Below are positions 1-8,174 of a stretch of DNA of 64,000 nucleotides, one piece after another. Location of the stretch: contig CAXBBL010000010.1 of NCBI GenBank assembly GCA_963974215.1, positions 120,071 to 184,070 on the forward strand, in the 5' to 3' direction. A program made the position numbers and the translations under genes. How positions within the stretch are numbered: position 1 is the stretch's first letter; each line of letters starts with the position of its first letter. Below the pieces are notes generated by a model. It was given only the letters and a program-made list of their open reading frames with translations. It was not told the DNA's origin and searched no databases. This DNA is from Croceimicrobium sp963974215 (GTDB lineage Bacteria; Bacteroidota; Bacteroidia; Flavobacteriales; Schleiferiaceae).

Positions 1-2
1 GA

Positions 3-434
3 TTTAATCAACGCTTTGACTTTTGCATTGCTCAAAGCATTTTCTCCCACAGCAGTATGAGTCAAGTAGATCAATGCCTCTCTGAAGTCGCCCAAAGCTT
101 GGCCACTGACGGATTATTTTTAGCCACCTTTATTTGGGGCAAAAACGACTACCAAGGCGAGGAATGGGTTTACCCAGGCTGCGTAGAATTCAAAGCTAGC
201 AGCATAAAAGAATTAGCTTGGGAAAAATACGGATTGAAGATGCAGCGTACTAATTGGCCCCATCCCAATGGACAAAATTGGGTGCTTTTTCACTTTCCAG
301 GCAATGAAAAGAAAGCTGAAAAAATAGCACAGTTTAATCTCAGTCAATATGATTCTGACACCGAGAATTCCAAAGCCAATGACTCCTTAAAGGGAAAGGT
401 GATTTCTAAACTTACGCGTGCTTTAAAAAAGTAA
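3..434 (+). CDS. Class I SAM-dependent methyltransferase, C-terminal part (5' end outside window)
   Basis: The frame is open from base 3, so the gene begins before the window and the first in-window ATG (57) is internal. The residues before it read FDFCIAQSIFSHSS, which matches the post-motif-II region of class I methyltransferases (FD-hydrophobic-SVF-H). It is followed by a helix and an 'L-x-x-DGLFLATFI' strand like motif III. About 140 residues are visible and the SAM-binding glycine loop is lost to the left. The substrate cannot be told. The stop overlaps the convergent alanine-dehydrogenase-like gene by 12 bases. The family call rests on a short stretch. Confidence 0.55.
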   Translation, partial: FNQRFDFCIAQSIFSHSSMSQVDQCLSEVAQSLATDGLFLATFIWGKNDYQGEEWVYPGCVEFKASSIKELAWEKYGLKMQRTNWPHPNGQNWVLFHFPGNEKKAEKIAQFNLSQYDSDTENSKANDSLKGKVISKLTRALKK

Positions 435-1628
435 ATCTCCCTCAGTATAAGGAAGGTCAAACCATTCGCCAATGGGCTTATTGGTTAAATTACCTTTATA
501 GAGATACAGTCCCTGACGCACATTTTTATTGAGATATAAAAGTTCGTCGATGCCCCCTTTTTCGGCAATATTTAAAAGGACGGGAGCCAAAATATTAGAA
601 ATCGAAAAGGAAGCAGTTCGGCTTACGCGAGATGCGATATTTGGAACACAATAATGAATCACATCATATTTGCGGAATACTGGCTGATCGTGACTCGTTA
701 GTTCGGAGCTTTCTACACAACCACCTTGATCAATACTAACATCTACAATTACACTACCCGCTTTCATATTGCGCACCATATCATCGGTTACAACGCAAGG
801 GGTGCGACCACTATCTGAGCGAATCGCGCCAATAGCAACATCGCAGCGCATTAATGCCTTCTCCAAAATTTTAGGCTGAATTACACAGGTGTAAATAGGC
901 ATATTATTTAGCATGCTTTGCAGGCGGCGTAATTTGGTTAATGATTTATCAAAAACCTTAACGCTCGCCCCTAAACCGAGGGCTGTTCTAGCGGCAAAAG
1001 TGCCTACCGTACCAGCGCCAATAATTACCACTTCTGTGGGCGGAACTCCAGAAACGCCTCCTAGCATATAACCTTTACCATCGTTGGCATTACTCAGATA
1101 TTCGGCGGCAATTAGAATGGAAGTACTACCTGCAATTTCACTCATGCTGCGCACTATCGGAATAGTACCTTCATCATCTTGCATGTTTTCGAAGCTCAGC
1201 GCGGTCACCCCCTTCTTCATCATTTTCTGGAAGTATTCCTTCTTTTGTGTTTTGAGCTGCAAAGCCGAAATCAGCGTTTGATTCTGCTTCATTAAATCGA
1301 TTTCAGCCAAGGATGGCGGCTCAATTTTTAATATCATATCTGCCTCAAAGGCTTCCTTGTGTGAGTACACAATTTTCGCTCCTGCTTCTGAGTAATCACT
1401 ATCGCTATAATGAGCACTTTCTCCGGCACCTGTTTCTACAATTAATTCATGTCCATTTTCCACCAAAAGCTGCACCGCATCAGGCGTTAAAGCCACCCTT
1501 TTCTCCTGCATACAGGTCTCGTTGGGAATGGCAATTTGCAGTTGTTGTCTCGATTTCTGAACCTCCAAAACCTCCTCTTGAGGCATGAGTTCTGCCGATG
1601 AAAAACTTAAAAACTCAGGCTTAGACAT
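423..1628 (-). CDS. ald: Alanine dehydrogenase / PNT-family NAD(P)-binding protein
   Basis: The 401-aa protein has the two-domain fold of alanine dehydrogenase and transhydrogenase alpha subunits. Visible features are an N-terminal catalytic domain with EKRVALTP (R44) and ILKIEPP (K101), then a Rossmann domain with GAGTVG and a following D suited to NAD, then VDVSIDQGG. Alanine dehydrogenase makes pyruvate and ammonia from alanine. Here the active-site histidine of the classical enzyme (in 'YLHLA') is replaced: the segment reads SALQLKTQ with Q124, closer to transhydrogenase alpha subunits. The N-terminus carries about 30 extra residues. It is downstream of tsaE with an 8-base overlap, so the two are probably cotranscribed. 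The reaction is less sure than the family. Confidence 0.8.
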   Translation of the reverse strand: MSKPEFLSFSSAELMPQEEVLEVQKSRQQLQIAIPNETCMQEKRVALTPDAVQLLVENGHELIVETGAGESAHYSDSDYSEAGAKIVYSHKEAFEADMILKIEPPSLAEIDLMKQNQTLISALQLKTQKKEYFQKMMKKGVTALSFENMQDDEGTIPIVRSMSEIAGSTSILIAAEYLSNANDGKGYMLGGVSGVPPTEVVIIGAGTVGTFAARTALGLGASVKVFDKSLTKLRRLQSMLNNMPIYTCVIQPKILEKALMRCDVAIGAIRSDSGRTPCVVTDDMVRNMKAGSVIVDVSIDQGGCVESSELTSHDQPVFRKYDVIHYCVPNIASRVSRTASFSISNILAPVLLNIAEKGGIDELLYLNKNVRQGLYLYKGNLTNKPIGEWFDLPYTEGDLLF

Positions 1629-2052
1629 GCTGATTTCTTATTTGAATGATTCTTTCAGAATTGGGACCTAGGCTAATACTTAGCTCGGACCATTCTGATG
1701 GCAGTAAATTACGAATTTTATCGGGCCACTCAATCCAACAGCGTGATCCTGAAAAGAAATATTCTTCCAAACCCGCTTGAAAAGCCTCCTCTTCATCTTT
1801 TAAGCGGTAACAGTCGAAATGATAAATCGTCCCTAATTGCCCGTCTGCGTATTCATTTACCAACGAAAAGGTAGGACTAGACAATTCATTAGCATCAACA
1901 CCAAGGTGTTTACAAATAGCACTAATAAGAGTAGTCTTACCTGCTCCCATAGAACCATTTACCAAAACAACTGGATAATCAATTGCCTCTAAAATTTTGG
2001 GCACCGCTTCTGCCAAAGCGCCCATATCATTTGCTTTCAAACAAATTTCCAT
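1621..2052 (-). CDS. tsaE: tRNA threonylcarbamoyladenosine biosynthesis ATPase TsaE
   Basis: The 143-aa protein matches the small P-loop ATPase that works with TsaB and TsaD to make t6A37 on ANN-decoding tRNAs in the cytoplasm. The Walker A is GSMGAGKTTL near residues 34-43. The SSPTFSLVNEY and IYHFDCYRL segments are typical of TsaE, as is the late IEWPDKI. Length is normal for the family. It is the first gene of a two-gene unit with ald. A -7 box ends four bases before the ATG, so the message may be leaderless. Confidence 0.92.
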   Translation of the reverse strand: MEICLKANDMGALAEAVPKILEAIDYPVVLVNGSMGAGKTTLISAICKHLGVDANELSSPTFSLVNEYADGQLGTIYHFDCYRLKDEEEAFQAGLEEYFFSGSRCWIEWPDKIRNLLPSEWSELSISLGPNSERIIQIRNQHV

Positions 2053-2056
2053 GGCA

Positions 2057-2064
2057 CAAAAGTA
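2057..2064 (-). promoter_or_regulatory. -7 box of tsaE-ald, abutting the start codon
   Basis: TACTTTTG on the minus strand fits the Bacteroidota -7 consensus TAnnTTTG. A TTTG lies 16 bases upstream as a possible -33. The box ends four bases before the tsaE ATG, which puts transcription start at or next to the ATG. Confidence 0.55.
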
Positions 2065-2105
2065 AGCATTGGCATTGGCTCAAAAAGCGAATTTAGTCTT
2101 AGAAC

Positions 2106-2141
2106 GTGAGTTCGACCTAAAATTAAGACCGCGGCTTGAGG
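2106..2141. repeat. Solo arm of the palindromic intergenic repeat family
   Basis: TGAGTTCGACCTAAAATTA (2107-2125) is identical over 19 bases to the inverted right arm of the copy at 52541-52722. It is followed by a degraded inner part ending in TTGAGG. No partner arm is seen within the 70-base gap to tsaE. The stop codon of porX (TAA on the minus strand, 2125-2123) lies inside the arm. Confidence 0.7.
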
Positions 2142-3682
2142 CTAATAAAGGGAATGATCATCTCCTCTAAAGACACACCGCCATGTTGATAGGTATTACG
2201 ATAGTATTTTACGTAGTGATTGTAATTATTGGGATAAGCAAAAAACAGGCTCTCCTTGGCAAAGAGATATTCGCTATTAATATTCTGCTTAGGCAAATGG
2301 ATATCCTCTGGATTTTTAACGGAATACACATCTCTATTTTGGTAGGACATTCCTCTCCCGCTTTTGTAGCGCAAATTCGTATTTAAGCTTTTATCGCCCA
2401 CCACTTTCGTGGGATCCACAACATTGATAGTTCCGTGATCGGTACTTAAAATTACGGGAATCTTTTTCTCCGCCAATTGACGCAACATATCTAAAAGGGG
2501 CGAATTTTTAAACCAACTTAAGGTTAATGAGCGATACGCCTTATCGTTATCGGCCAACTCACGAATAACTTTCATATCGGTTTTCGCATGGGAAAGCATA
2601 TCCACAAAATTGTATACGATAACATTTACATCATTAGACATCAAGTTCGAAAGGTTATCGCTGAGCTTTTTACCATAATTATGATTAGTTACCTTTTCAT
2701 AGCCCACGCTTAAATCGCCTAGACCTAATCGCTTAAGCTGATCTTTAAAGAAGAAGTCTTCGAAATTATTCTTTCCTTCATCATCCTCATTATCTTCCAC
2801 CCATTTATCGGGAAAGCGTTTTTTAATTTCGGAAGGCATCAAACCTGCAAAAAGCGCATTCCTGGCAAACTGAGTCGCAGTAGGGAGAATACTCCAATAA
2901 TTACGCTCGTCTTCTACTTTAAAGTATTTTTCAATTTCTGGTTGAATGACCTTCCATTGGTCGTAGCGTAAATTATCAATTACCACAAAAAAGTGACTTT
3001 GCCCCTTCGATAATTTCGGCTTAAGCCATTCCTTCACTAGAGTATGACTCATTACCGGGCTCTCTTCTTTAGAGTCGAAGAAGTCTTCGTAGTTGCGTTC
3101 TATGAAGCGAAAAAACTGCGCATTGGCCTCTTTCTTTTGTGAGAGCAGTATTTCATTAAGGCTCTCATCTTCGAGTTTATCTAGCTCGAGCTCCCAATAT
3201 ACCAAGCGTTTGTATAAAGATTCCCATCCGGCATAATCGCGAACCATGGCTAGATCCATGCCTATTTGCCTAAATTCTTGCTGATAGTTGCTGGTCGTTT
3301 TCTCAGAAACCAAGCGTCGATTATCGAGATGCTTTTTAAGCGTTAATAAGATTTGATTGGGATTAACCGGCTTAATTAAGTAATCGGAAATTTGCGAGCC
3401 AATGGCATCTTCCATAATACTTTCTTCCTCACTTTTCGTGATCATCACAATCGGCAAGGTATTTTGCATCTCTTTGATGCGCTGCAAGGTTTCTAAGCCA
3501 TCCATACCTGGCATATTCTCATCGAGAAACACCATGTTATACGACTTTTCTGCTACCATTTCTAAGGCATCCTCGCCATTGTTTATGGTATCCACAGAAT
3601 AACCTTTTGCTTGAAGAAATAGTATATGTGGTTTTAAAAGGTCAATTTCGTCATCGACCCATAAAATTTGAATATTGTCCAT
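2123..3682 (-). CDS. porX: PorX-like response regulator with PglZ phosphatase-like domain
   Basis: Residues 1-120 form a receiver domain with the D10-D11 acid pocket, phospho-acceptor D54 in VFLDENMPG and the conserved IKP. The rest, after a helical linker, is an alkaline-phosphatase-superfamily PglZ domain with FFVVIDNLRYDQW, STDHGTINVVDP and YQHGGVSLEEMIIP. This is the architecture of PorX, which acts with PorY and SigP to control type IX secretion and binds nucleotides and zinc. I chose the ATG at 3682, because PorX proteins begin MDNI-x-ILWVDDE; an upstream in-frame ATG (3718) would add 12 unrelated residues. The stop codon sits in a solo repeat arm. The next gene is divergent. Confidence 0.9.
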   Translation of the reverse strand: MDNIQILWVDDEIDLLKPHILFLQAKGYSVDTINNGEDALEMVAEKSYNMVFLDENMPGMDGLETLQRIKEMQNTLPIVMITKSEEESIMEDAIGSQISDYLIKPVNPNQILLTLKKHLDNRRLVSEKTTSNYQQEFRQIGMDLAMVRDYAGWESLYKRLVYWELELDKLEDESLNEILLSQKKEANAQFFRFIERNYEDFFDSKEESPVMSHTLVKEWLKPKLSKGQSHFFVVIDNLRYDQWKVIQPEIEKYFKVEDERNYWSILPTATQFARNALFAGLMPSEIKKRFPDKWVEDNEDDEGKNNFEDFFFKDQLKRLGLGDLSVGYEKVTNHNYGKKLSDNLSNLMSNDVNVIVYNFVDMLSHAKTDMKVIRELADNDKAYRSLTLSWFKNSPLLDMLRQLAEKKIPVILSTDHGTINVVDPTKVVGDKSLNTNLRYKSGRGMSYQNRDVYSVKNPEDIHLPKQNINSEYLFAKESLFFAYPNNYNHYVKYYRNTYQHGGVSLEEMIIPFISLKPRS

Positions 3683-3734
3683 ACTTTCGTTTTCGGAATT
3701 ATTAAGGCATGTCCACAATTATACTACAAAAGAA

Positions 3735-4958
3735 GTGAGCCACACCAATAAGCTGAAGATATTAAACGACCCAATTTATGGCTTCATTACAATACCCAGC
3801 GAATTTATTTTCGATATTTTAGAACACCCTCATTTTCAACGCTTACGCAGAATATCACAGTTAGGCTTAACCTATCTTGTTTATCCCGGAGCTTATCATA
3901 CCCGCTTTCATCACGCCTTAGGAGCTTTGCATTTAATGCAAGAAGCGGTCTCTATATTAAAACGCAAAGGCACCGAAATTAGCCCCGAAGAGGAAGAAGC
4001 AGTCTATCTCGCCATTTTATTACACGATATCGGCCACGGTCCTTTTTCCCATGCTCTCGAAAATTCGATTATTCCCAATATCAGTCACGAAGACTTGTCA
4101 TTGGAATTTATGCGCAGTCTTAATCAAGAGTTTAATGGCAAGTTAACTTTGGCTATTGAAATCTTTCAGAACAAATACCACCGTAAGTTTTTACACCAAT
4201 TAATTAGCAGTCAGCTCGACATGGACCGCCTAGATTATTTACGCCGTGATTGTTTTTATACGGGGGTAAGCGAAGGAAAGGTAAATTCAGAGCGATTGAT
4301 TTCCATGCTCAATGTAGCAGAAGACCAAATTGTAGTGGACGCCAAAGGAATTTATAGTGTGGAAAAATTTATTGTGGCCCGTCGTCTCATGTATTGGCAG
4401 GTATATCTCCATAAAACAGTTTTAGGTGCCGAATACCTTCTGATACAAATCCTGAAAAGAGCAAAAATGATTTATCAGGAAGGCATGCCTAGTCCTTCCG
4501 TTTTGAAACCCTTTTTAAGTGGTCAAATTCCTACCAACAAAATTGAGCTGGTTAAACTTTACGCAAGTTTAGATGATTACGATATTATGGCCGCTGTCAA
4601 AGAATGGCGCTATCATAAAGATCGCGCTTTAAGCACATTATGCCAGCGACTTTTAGATCGAAAGCTATTAGGTGTAGAAATAGCCAAGGAAGCATGGAGC
4701 GCAAAACAGCTGGAAGAACTGCGACAAAAAGCGATTAACGAACATAATTATAGTAAGGAAGAAGCGGAATTTTTAATCTTTCAGCATAAGATCACAAATA
4801 ATGCTTACAACCCGATTCAAGACCGAATCCAATTGCTATATAAGGATGAAAGCCTTGTAGATATTGCCGCTGCGGCCGACCAGCTAAACATCTCCGCCCT
4901 CACACAAACGGTAGTAAAATATTTTTTATTCGCACCCAAAGCGATATTAAAGGCTTAA
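3735..4958 (+). CDS. HD-superfamily phosphohydrolase (dNTPase-like)
   Basis: The protein (about 407 aa) has the HD-domain metal ligands in order: RFHHALGALHLM, then LLHDIGHGPFSHALE, then SQLDMDRLDYLRRD. The opening NDPIYGFITIP and HPHFQRLRRISQLGLTYLVYPGA is typical of the Bacteroidota family related to dGTPases (SAMHD1-like); the substrate is unknown. An in-frame ATG exists at 3675, but it would overlap the start of divergent porX and add 20 residues not usual for the family. The GTG at 3735 gives VSHTNKLKILNDP, the expected N-terminus, so I prefer it. The 3' end runs almost into the lpxD promoter. Confidence 0.85.
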   Translation: MSHTNKLKILNDPIYGFITIPSEFIFDILEHPHFQRLRRISQLGLTYLVYPGAYHTRFHHALGALHLMQEAVSILKRKGTEISPEEEEAVYLAILLHDIGHGPFSHALENSIIPNISHEDLSLEFMRSLNQEFNGKLTLAIEIFQNKYHRKFLHQLISSQLDMDRLDYLRRDCFYTGVSEGKVNSERLISMLNVAEDQIVVDAKGIYSVEKFIVARRLMYWQVYLHKTVLGAEYLLIQILKRAKMIYQEGMPSPSVLKPFLSGQIPTNKIELVKLYASLDDYDIMAAVKEWRYHKDRALSTLCQRLLDRKLLGVEIAKEAWSAKQLEELRQKAINEHNYSKEEAEFLIFQHKITNNAYNPIQDRIQLLYKDESLVDIAAAADQLNISALTQTVVKYFLFAPKAILKA

Positions 4959-4971
4959 CAAGCATTATTTG

Positions 4972-4979
4972 TACTTTTG
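4972..4979 (+). promoter_or_regulatory. -7 box of the lipid A operon, next to the lpxD ATG
   Basis: TACTTTTG fits TAnnTTTG and ends five bases before the lpxD ATG at 4985, so the transcript is probably leaderless or nearly so. No good -33 TTG is visible at 17-23 bases upstream. Confidence 0.5.
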
Positions 4980-4984
4980 ACCCA

Positions 4985-5995
4985 ATGGAATTTAGCGCGC
5001 AACAAATTGCCGATATGCTCGGCGGAACGGTAGATGGCAACCCTGACATTACCGTTTCCAATCTTTCTAAAATTGAAGAAGGCAAAGCAGGTACATTAAG
5101 CTTTCTAGCCAACTTGCAATATCAAAAGTACATTTACGAAACTGAGGCCTCTATAGTTATTGTTGGCAATGACTTTAAGCCCGAAAAACCGGTTGCTGCC
5201 AGCTTAGTGCGGGTAGAAGAACCTTATATGGCCTTCGCTAAATTGCTGGAAGCCTATAATAGTCTGCAACATCAAAAAACAGGTATTCATCCGCGAGCGA
5301 TTGTTTCAGAGCGGGCTAGCTTGGGAGAAGATGTTTACATTGCCGCAGGCGTGGTAATTGGCGATGGTGTTTCTATTGGTAATAACACAAAAATTTATGC
5401 CAATACAGTAATTGGTGACCATAGTATTATTGGCGAGAATTGCCTAATCTTTAGTAGCGTGAACATCTATGCAAATAGCCAAATAGGTAATAATGTTAGC
5501 CTGCACAGTGGTGTGATTATCGGCGCTGATGGTTTCGGCTTTGCCCCTAAAGGATCAGGTTACGATAAAGTAGCCCAGATTGGAAATGTCATTATTGAAG
5601 ATGGCGTAGAGATTGGCGCTAATACCACCATCGATCGCGCTACACTAGGTTCTACCATTATTCGAAGAGGCGTGAAATTAGACAACCTCATTCAAATAGC
5701 CCACAATGTAGAAATCGGCGAGAACACTGTTATTGCTTCGCAAAGCGGCGTAGCAGGATCGAGTAAGGTTGGCAAAAACTGCATGATTGGCGGACAAGTA
5801 GGAATTTCTGGTCATTTAAAAATTGGAAATGGGGTTAAAATTGCCGCTCAAAGTGGTATTGGTAAAGATGTCGAAGACAATAGTATAGTTCAGGGTAGTC
5901 CTGCATTTAAAGTTTCTGATTACCAGAAGTCTTATGTTTATTTCCGTAAGTTGCCAAGCATTATTCGCGACTTAGAAAAAAAGTTAAAAAATTAA
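4985..5995 (+). CDS. lpxD: UDP-3-O-acylglucosamine N-acyltransferase LpxD
   Basis: The 336-aa protein transfers a 3-hydroxyacyl chain from ACP to the 2-amino group of UDP-3-O-acylglucosamine, the third step of lipid A synthesis. It has the N-terminal uridine-binding domain (IADMLGGTVDGNPDI, SFLANLQYQKYIYET), then many left-handed beta-helix hexapeptides from about residue 100. The catalytic segment is IQIAHNVEIGENTVIASQSG. A C-terminal helical ACP-contact region follows. It is directly followed by lpxC-fabZ (TAA then ATG with no gap), so it is the first gene of the lipid A operon. Confidence 0.95.
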   Translation: MEFSAQQIADMLGGTVDGNPDITVSNLSKIEEGKAGTLSFLANLQYQKYIYETEASIVIVGNDFKPEKPVAASLVRVEEPYMAFAKLLEAYNSLQHQKTGIHPRAIVSERASLGEDVYIAAGVVIGDGVSIGNNTKIYANTVIGDHSIIGENCLIFSSVNIYANSQIGNNVSLHSGVIIGADGFGFAPKGSGYDKVAQIGNVIIEDGVEIGANTTIDRATLGSTIIRRGVKLDNLIQIAHNVEIGENTVIASQSGVAGSSKVGKNCMIGGQVGISGHLKIGNGVKIAAQSGIGKDVEDNSIVQGSPAFKVSDYQKSYVYFRKLPSIIRDLEKKLKN

Positions 5996-7390
5996 ATGAA
6001 TAGCTATCAACATAGCATTGCCTCGGAGGCTTCAATAGCAGGCTATGGCTTGCATACAGGCGAAGAAGTAAGTTTAGTATTTAAAGCCGCCGAGGTAGAT
6101 TTCGGCATTGCTTTTAAAAGGGTAGATATTGAAAACCAACCTATCATTCCCGCCCACGCGCGTTTTGTAACCCACACCGAAAGAGGTACCACTTTAGAAA
6201 ATGGTAAGGCTAGCGTAAGTACGGTTGAACATGTTCTTGCAGCCCTTACCGGCTTGTCTATCGACAACTGTTTAATTGAAGTGAATGGCCCTGAAATGCC
6301 CATTATGGATGGTAGTTCGCTTCCCTTTGTAGAGGTTTTAGAAAAAGCTGGGATCAAAGCCCAAGATAAAGAGCGCTCCTTTTTTGTGGTTAAAGAACCC
6401 ATTCGTTTTTACGATGAAAAAGAAGACGTGGAAATAATCGCTTTGCCTTCTGAAAATTACGAAGTTTCGGTAATTGTAGATTACGGAACCCAGGTGCTAG
6501 GCAGTCAATCTGCTCACTTAAAAGATCTTAGTGATTTTAAAGTAGAGATAGCACGCTGCCGCACCTTTAGCTTCTTACATGAATTAGAATATTTATTAGA
6601 TCATGGCTTAATAAAAGGCGGAGACCTAAACAATGCCATTGTTTATGTGGACCAAGAAGTGTCGGATGAAAAACTCCAAAAGCTAAAGAAAGCGTTTAAT
6701 AAAGATAGCGTTTCGGTAAAGCCCAATGGCATTCTCGATAATTTAGATTTACATTATCCCAATGAGGCGGCTCGCCATAAATTACTAGATGTAATTGGTG
6801 ATTTAAGCCTCGCGGGTAAGCCCATTAAAGGTAGAATTATTGCCACCCGCCCCGGCCACAAAGCCAATACAAACTTTGCCAAATTATTAGCCCAAAAAAT
6901 AAAAGACGATATGCGACGCAGCGATGTACCCGAGTACGACCCCAATCAGACGCCAGTTTATAACGTTACTCAAATCATGAACATTTTGCCTCATCGTCCA
7001 CCATTCTTATTGGTTGACAAGGTGATGGAAATTAGCGAAGAACATGTTGTAGCTGTAAAAAGCGTTACCATGAATGAGCCCTTTTTTACAGGGCACTTTC
7101 CAGGAGCGCCCGTTATGCCAGGAGTATTACAAGTTGAAGCGATGGCGCAAGCTGGTGGAATCTTAGCCTTAAGCACGGTTCCCGACCCTGAAAACTACCT
7201 TACTTTCTTTCTGAAAATTGATAATGTTCGTTTCAAAAAGCAGGTAGTTCCTGGTGATACTCTTATTTTTCGTTTAGTGATGGACGAACCGATTCGCAGA
7301 GGAATTGTAAAGATGACAGGAAAAGCCTACGTCGGCGATAATTTGGTTTGCGAAGCTCTAATGATGGCACAGATAGTAAAAGAAAAGTAA
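5996..7390 (+). CDS. lpxC-fabZ: Bifunctional UDP-3-O-acyl-GlcNAc deacetylase / 3-hydroxyacyl-ACP dehydratase
   Basis: This is a 464-aa fusion known in Bacteroidota. Residues 1 to about 310 are LpxC, the zinc amidase that commits UDP-acyl-GlcNAc to lipid A. Zinc site features are STVEHVLAAL, ARHKLLDVIGDL and the later GHKANTNF. Residues from about 322 are FabZ, which dehydrates 3-hydroxyacyl-ACP; HRPPFLLVDKV and GHFPGAPVMPGVLQVEAMAQ carry its catalytic His and the hot-dog helix. The fusion couples the two competing users of 3-hydroxyacyl-ACP. It sits between lpxD and lpxA with gaps of 0 and 1 base. Confidence 0.96.
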   Translation: MNSYQHSIASEASIAGYGLHTGEEVSLVFKAAEVDFGIAFKRVDIENQPIIPAHARFVTHTERGTTLENGKASVSTVEHVLAALTGLSIDNCLIEVNGPEMPIMDGSSLPFVEVLEKAGIKAQDKERSFFVVKEPIRFYDEKEDVEIIALPSENYEVSVIVDYGTQVLGSQSAHLKDLSDFKVEIARCRTFSFLHELEYLLDHGLIKGGDLNNAIVYVDQEVSDEKLQKLKKAFNKDSVSVKPNGILDNLDLHYPNEAARHKLLDVIGDLSLAGKPIKGRIIATRPGHKANTNFAKLLAQKIKDDMRRSDVPEYDPNQTPVYNVTQIMNILPHRPPFLLVDKVMEISEEHVVAVKSVTMNEPFFTGHFPGAPVMPGVLQVEAMAQAGGILALSTVPDPENYLTFFLKIDNVRFKKQVVPGDTLIFRLVMDEPIRRGIVKMTGKAYVGDNLVCEALMMAQIVKEK

Positions 7391-7391
7391 G

Positions 7392-8174
7392 ATGAATCAA
7401 CCCCTAGCATACGTTCACCCGAGCGCAAAAATTGCACCTACCGTAGTGATCGAGCCCTTTACCACTATCCACAAGAATGTGGTAATTGAAGAAGGCTCTT
7501 GGATTGGTTCCAATGTAACTATTATGGAAGGCGCTCGCATCGGTAAAAACTGCCGCATCTTCCCGGGAGCCGTAATTTCGGCCATTCCTCAGGATTTAAA
7601 ATTTGAAGGAGAAGACAGCACCGTTGTTATTGGTAACAATGTAACCATCCGCGAATTTGTAACCATTAACCGCGGCACAAAAGCCTTAGGTAAGACGGTA
7701 ATTGGGGCTAATACCTTAATTATGGCGACCGCACACGTGGCGCATGATTGTGTGATTGGTGAAAGCTGCATTATCGTTAACGGCGTACTATTAGCAGGCC
7801 ACGTTGAAATAGGCGATTGGGCCATTATCGGCGGACTTTCGGCAGTACAACAATTCACCAAAATTGGCACCCATGCTTTCGTAGGCGGTGGATCTTTGGT
7901 GCGCAAAGACGTTCCTCCTTTTGTAAAGGCTGCAAAAGAACCGATTTCTTACGCAGGTATTAATTCTATTGGCTTACGCCGAAGAGGTTATACCAACGAG
8001 AGAATAAATTCCATTCAAAATATTTATCGCATTCTTTTTCAAAAGAATTATAATGTTAGTCAGGCTTTAGAAATAATTGAAACTGACTTTGAAGCCACCC
8101 AAGAAAGAGACGAAATACTCACTTTCATTCGTAGTTCTCAAACGGGAATTATGAAAGGTTTTCGCTTGGAATAA
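7392..8174 (+). CDS. lpxA: Acyl-ACP--UDP-N-acetylglucosamine O-acyltransferase LpxA
   Basis: The 260-aa left-handed beta-helix protein catalyses the first lipid A step, O-acylation of UDP-GlcNAc. The catalytic His lies in TAHVAHDCVIGESC. The segment GDWAIIGGLSAVQQFTKIGTHAFVGGGS is the usual LpxA core, and the C-terminal helical domain includes SIGLRRRGY. Length matches the family. Its stop overlaps the next ATG by one base (TAATG), so translation is probably coupled to the ABC ATPase gene. Confidence 0.95.
   Translation: MNQPLAYVHPSAKIAPTVVIEPFTTIHKNVVIEEGSWIGSNVTIMEGARIGKNCRIFPGAVISAIPQDLKFEGEDSTVVIGNNVTIREFVTINRGTKALGKTVIGANTLIMATAHVAHDCVIGESCIIVNGVLLAGHVEIGDWAIIGGLSAVQQFTKIGTHAFVGGGSLVRKDVPPFVKAAKEPISYAGINSIGLRRRGYTNERINSIQNIYRILFQKNYNVSQALEIIETDFEATQERDEILTFIRSSQTGIMKGFRLE

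Noticed and set aside
3675..3734. Upstream ATG start for the HD phosphohydrolase
   Set aside because: It would overlap the divergent porX start and add residues unlike the family; GTG at 3735 fits better.
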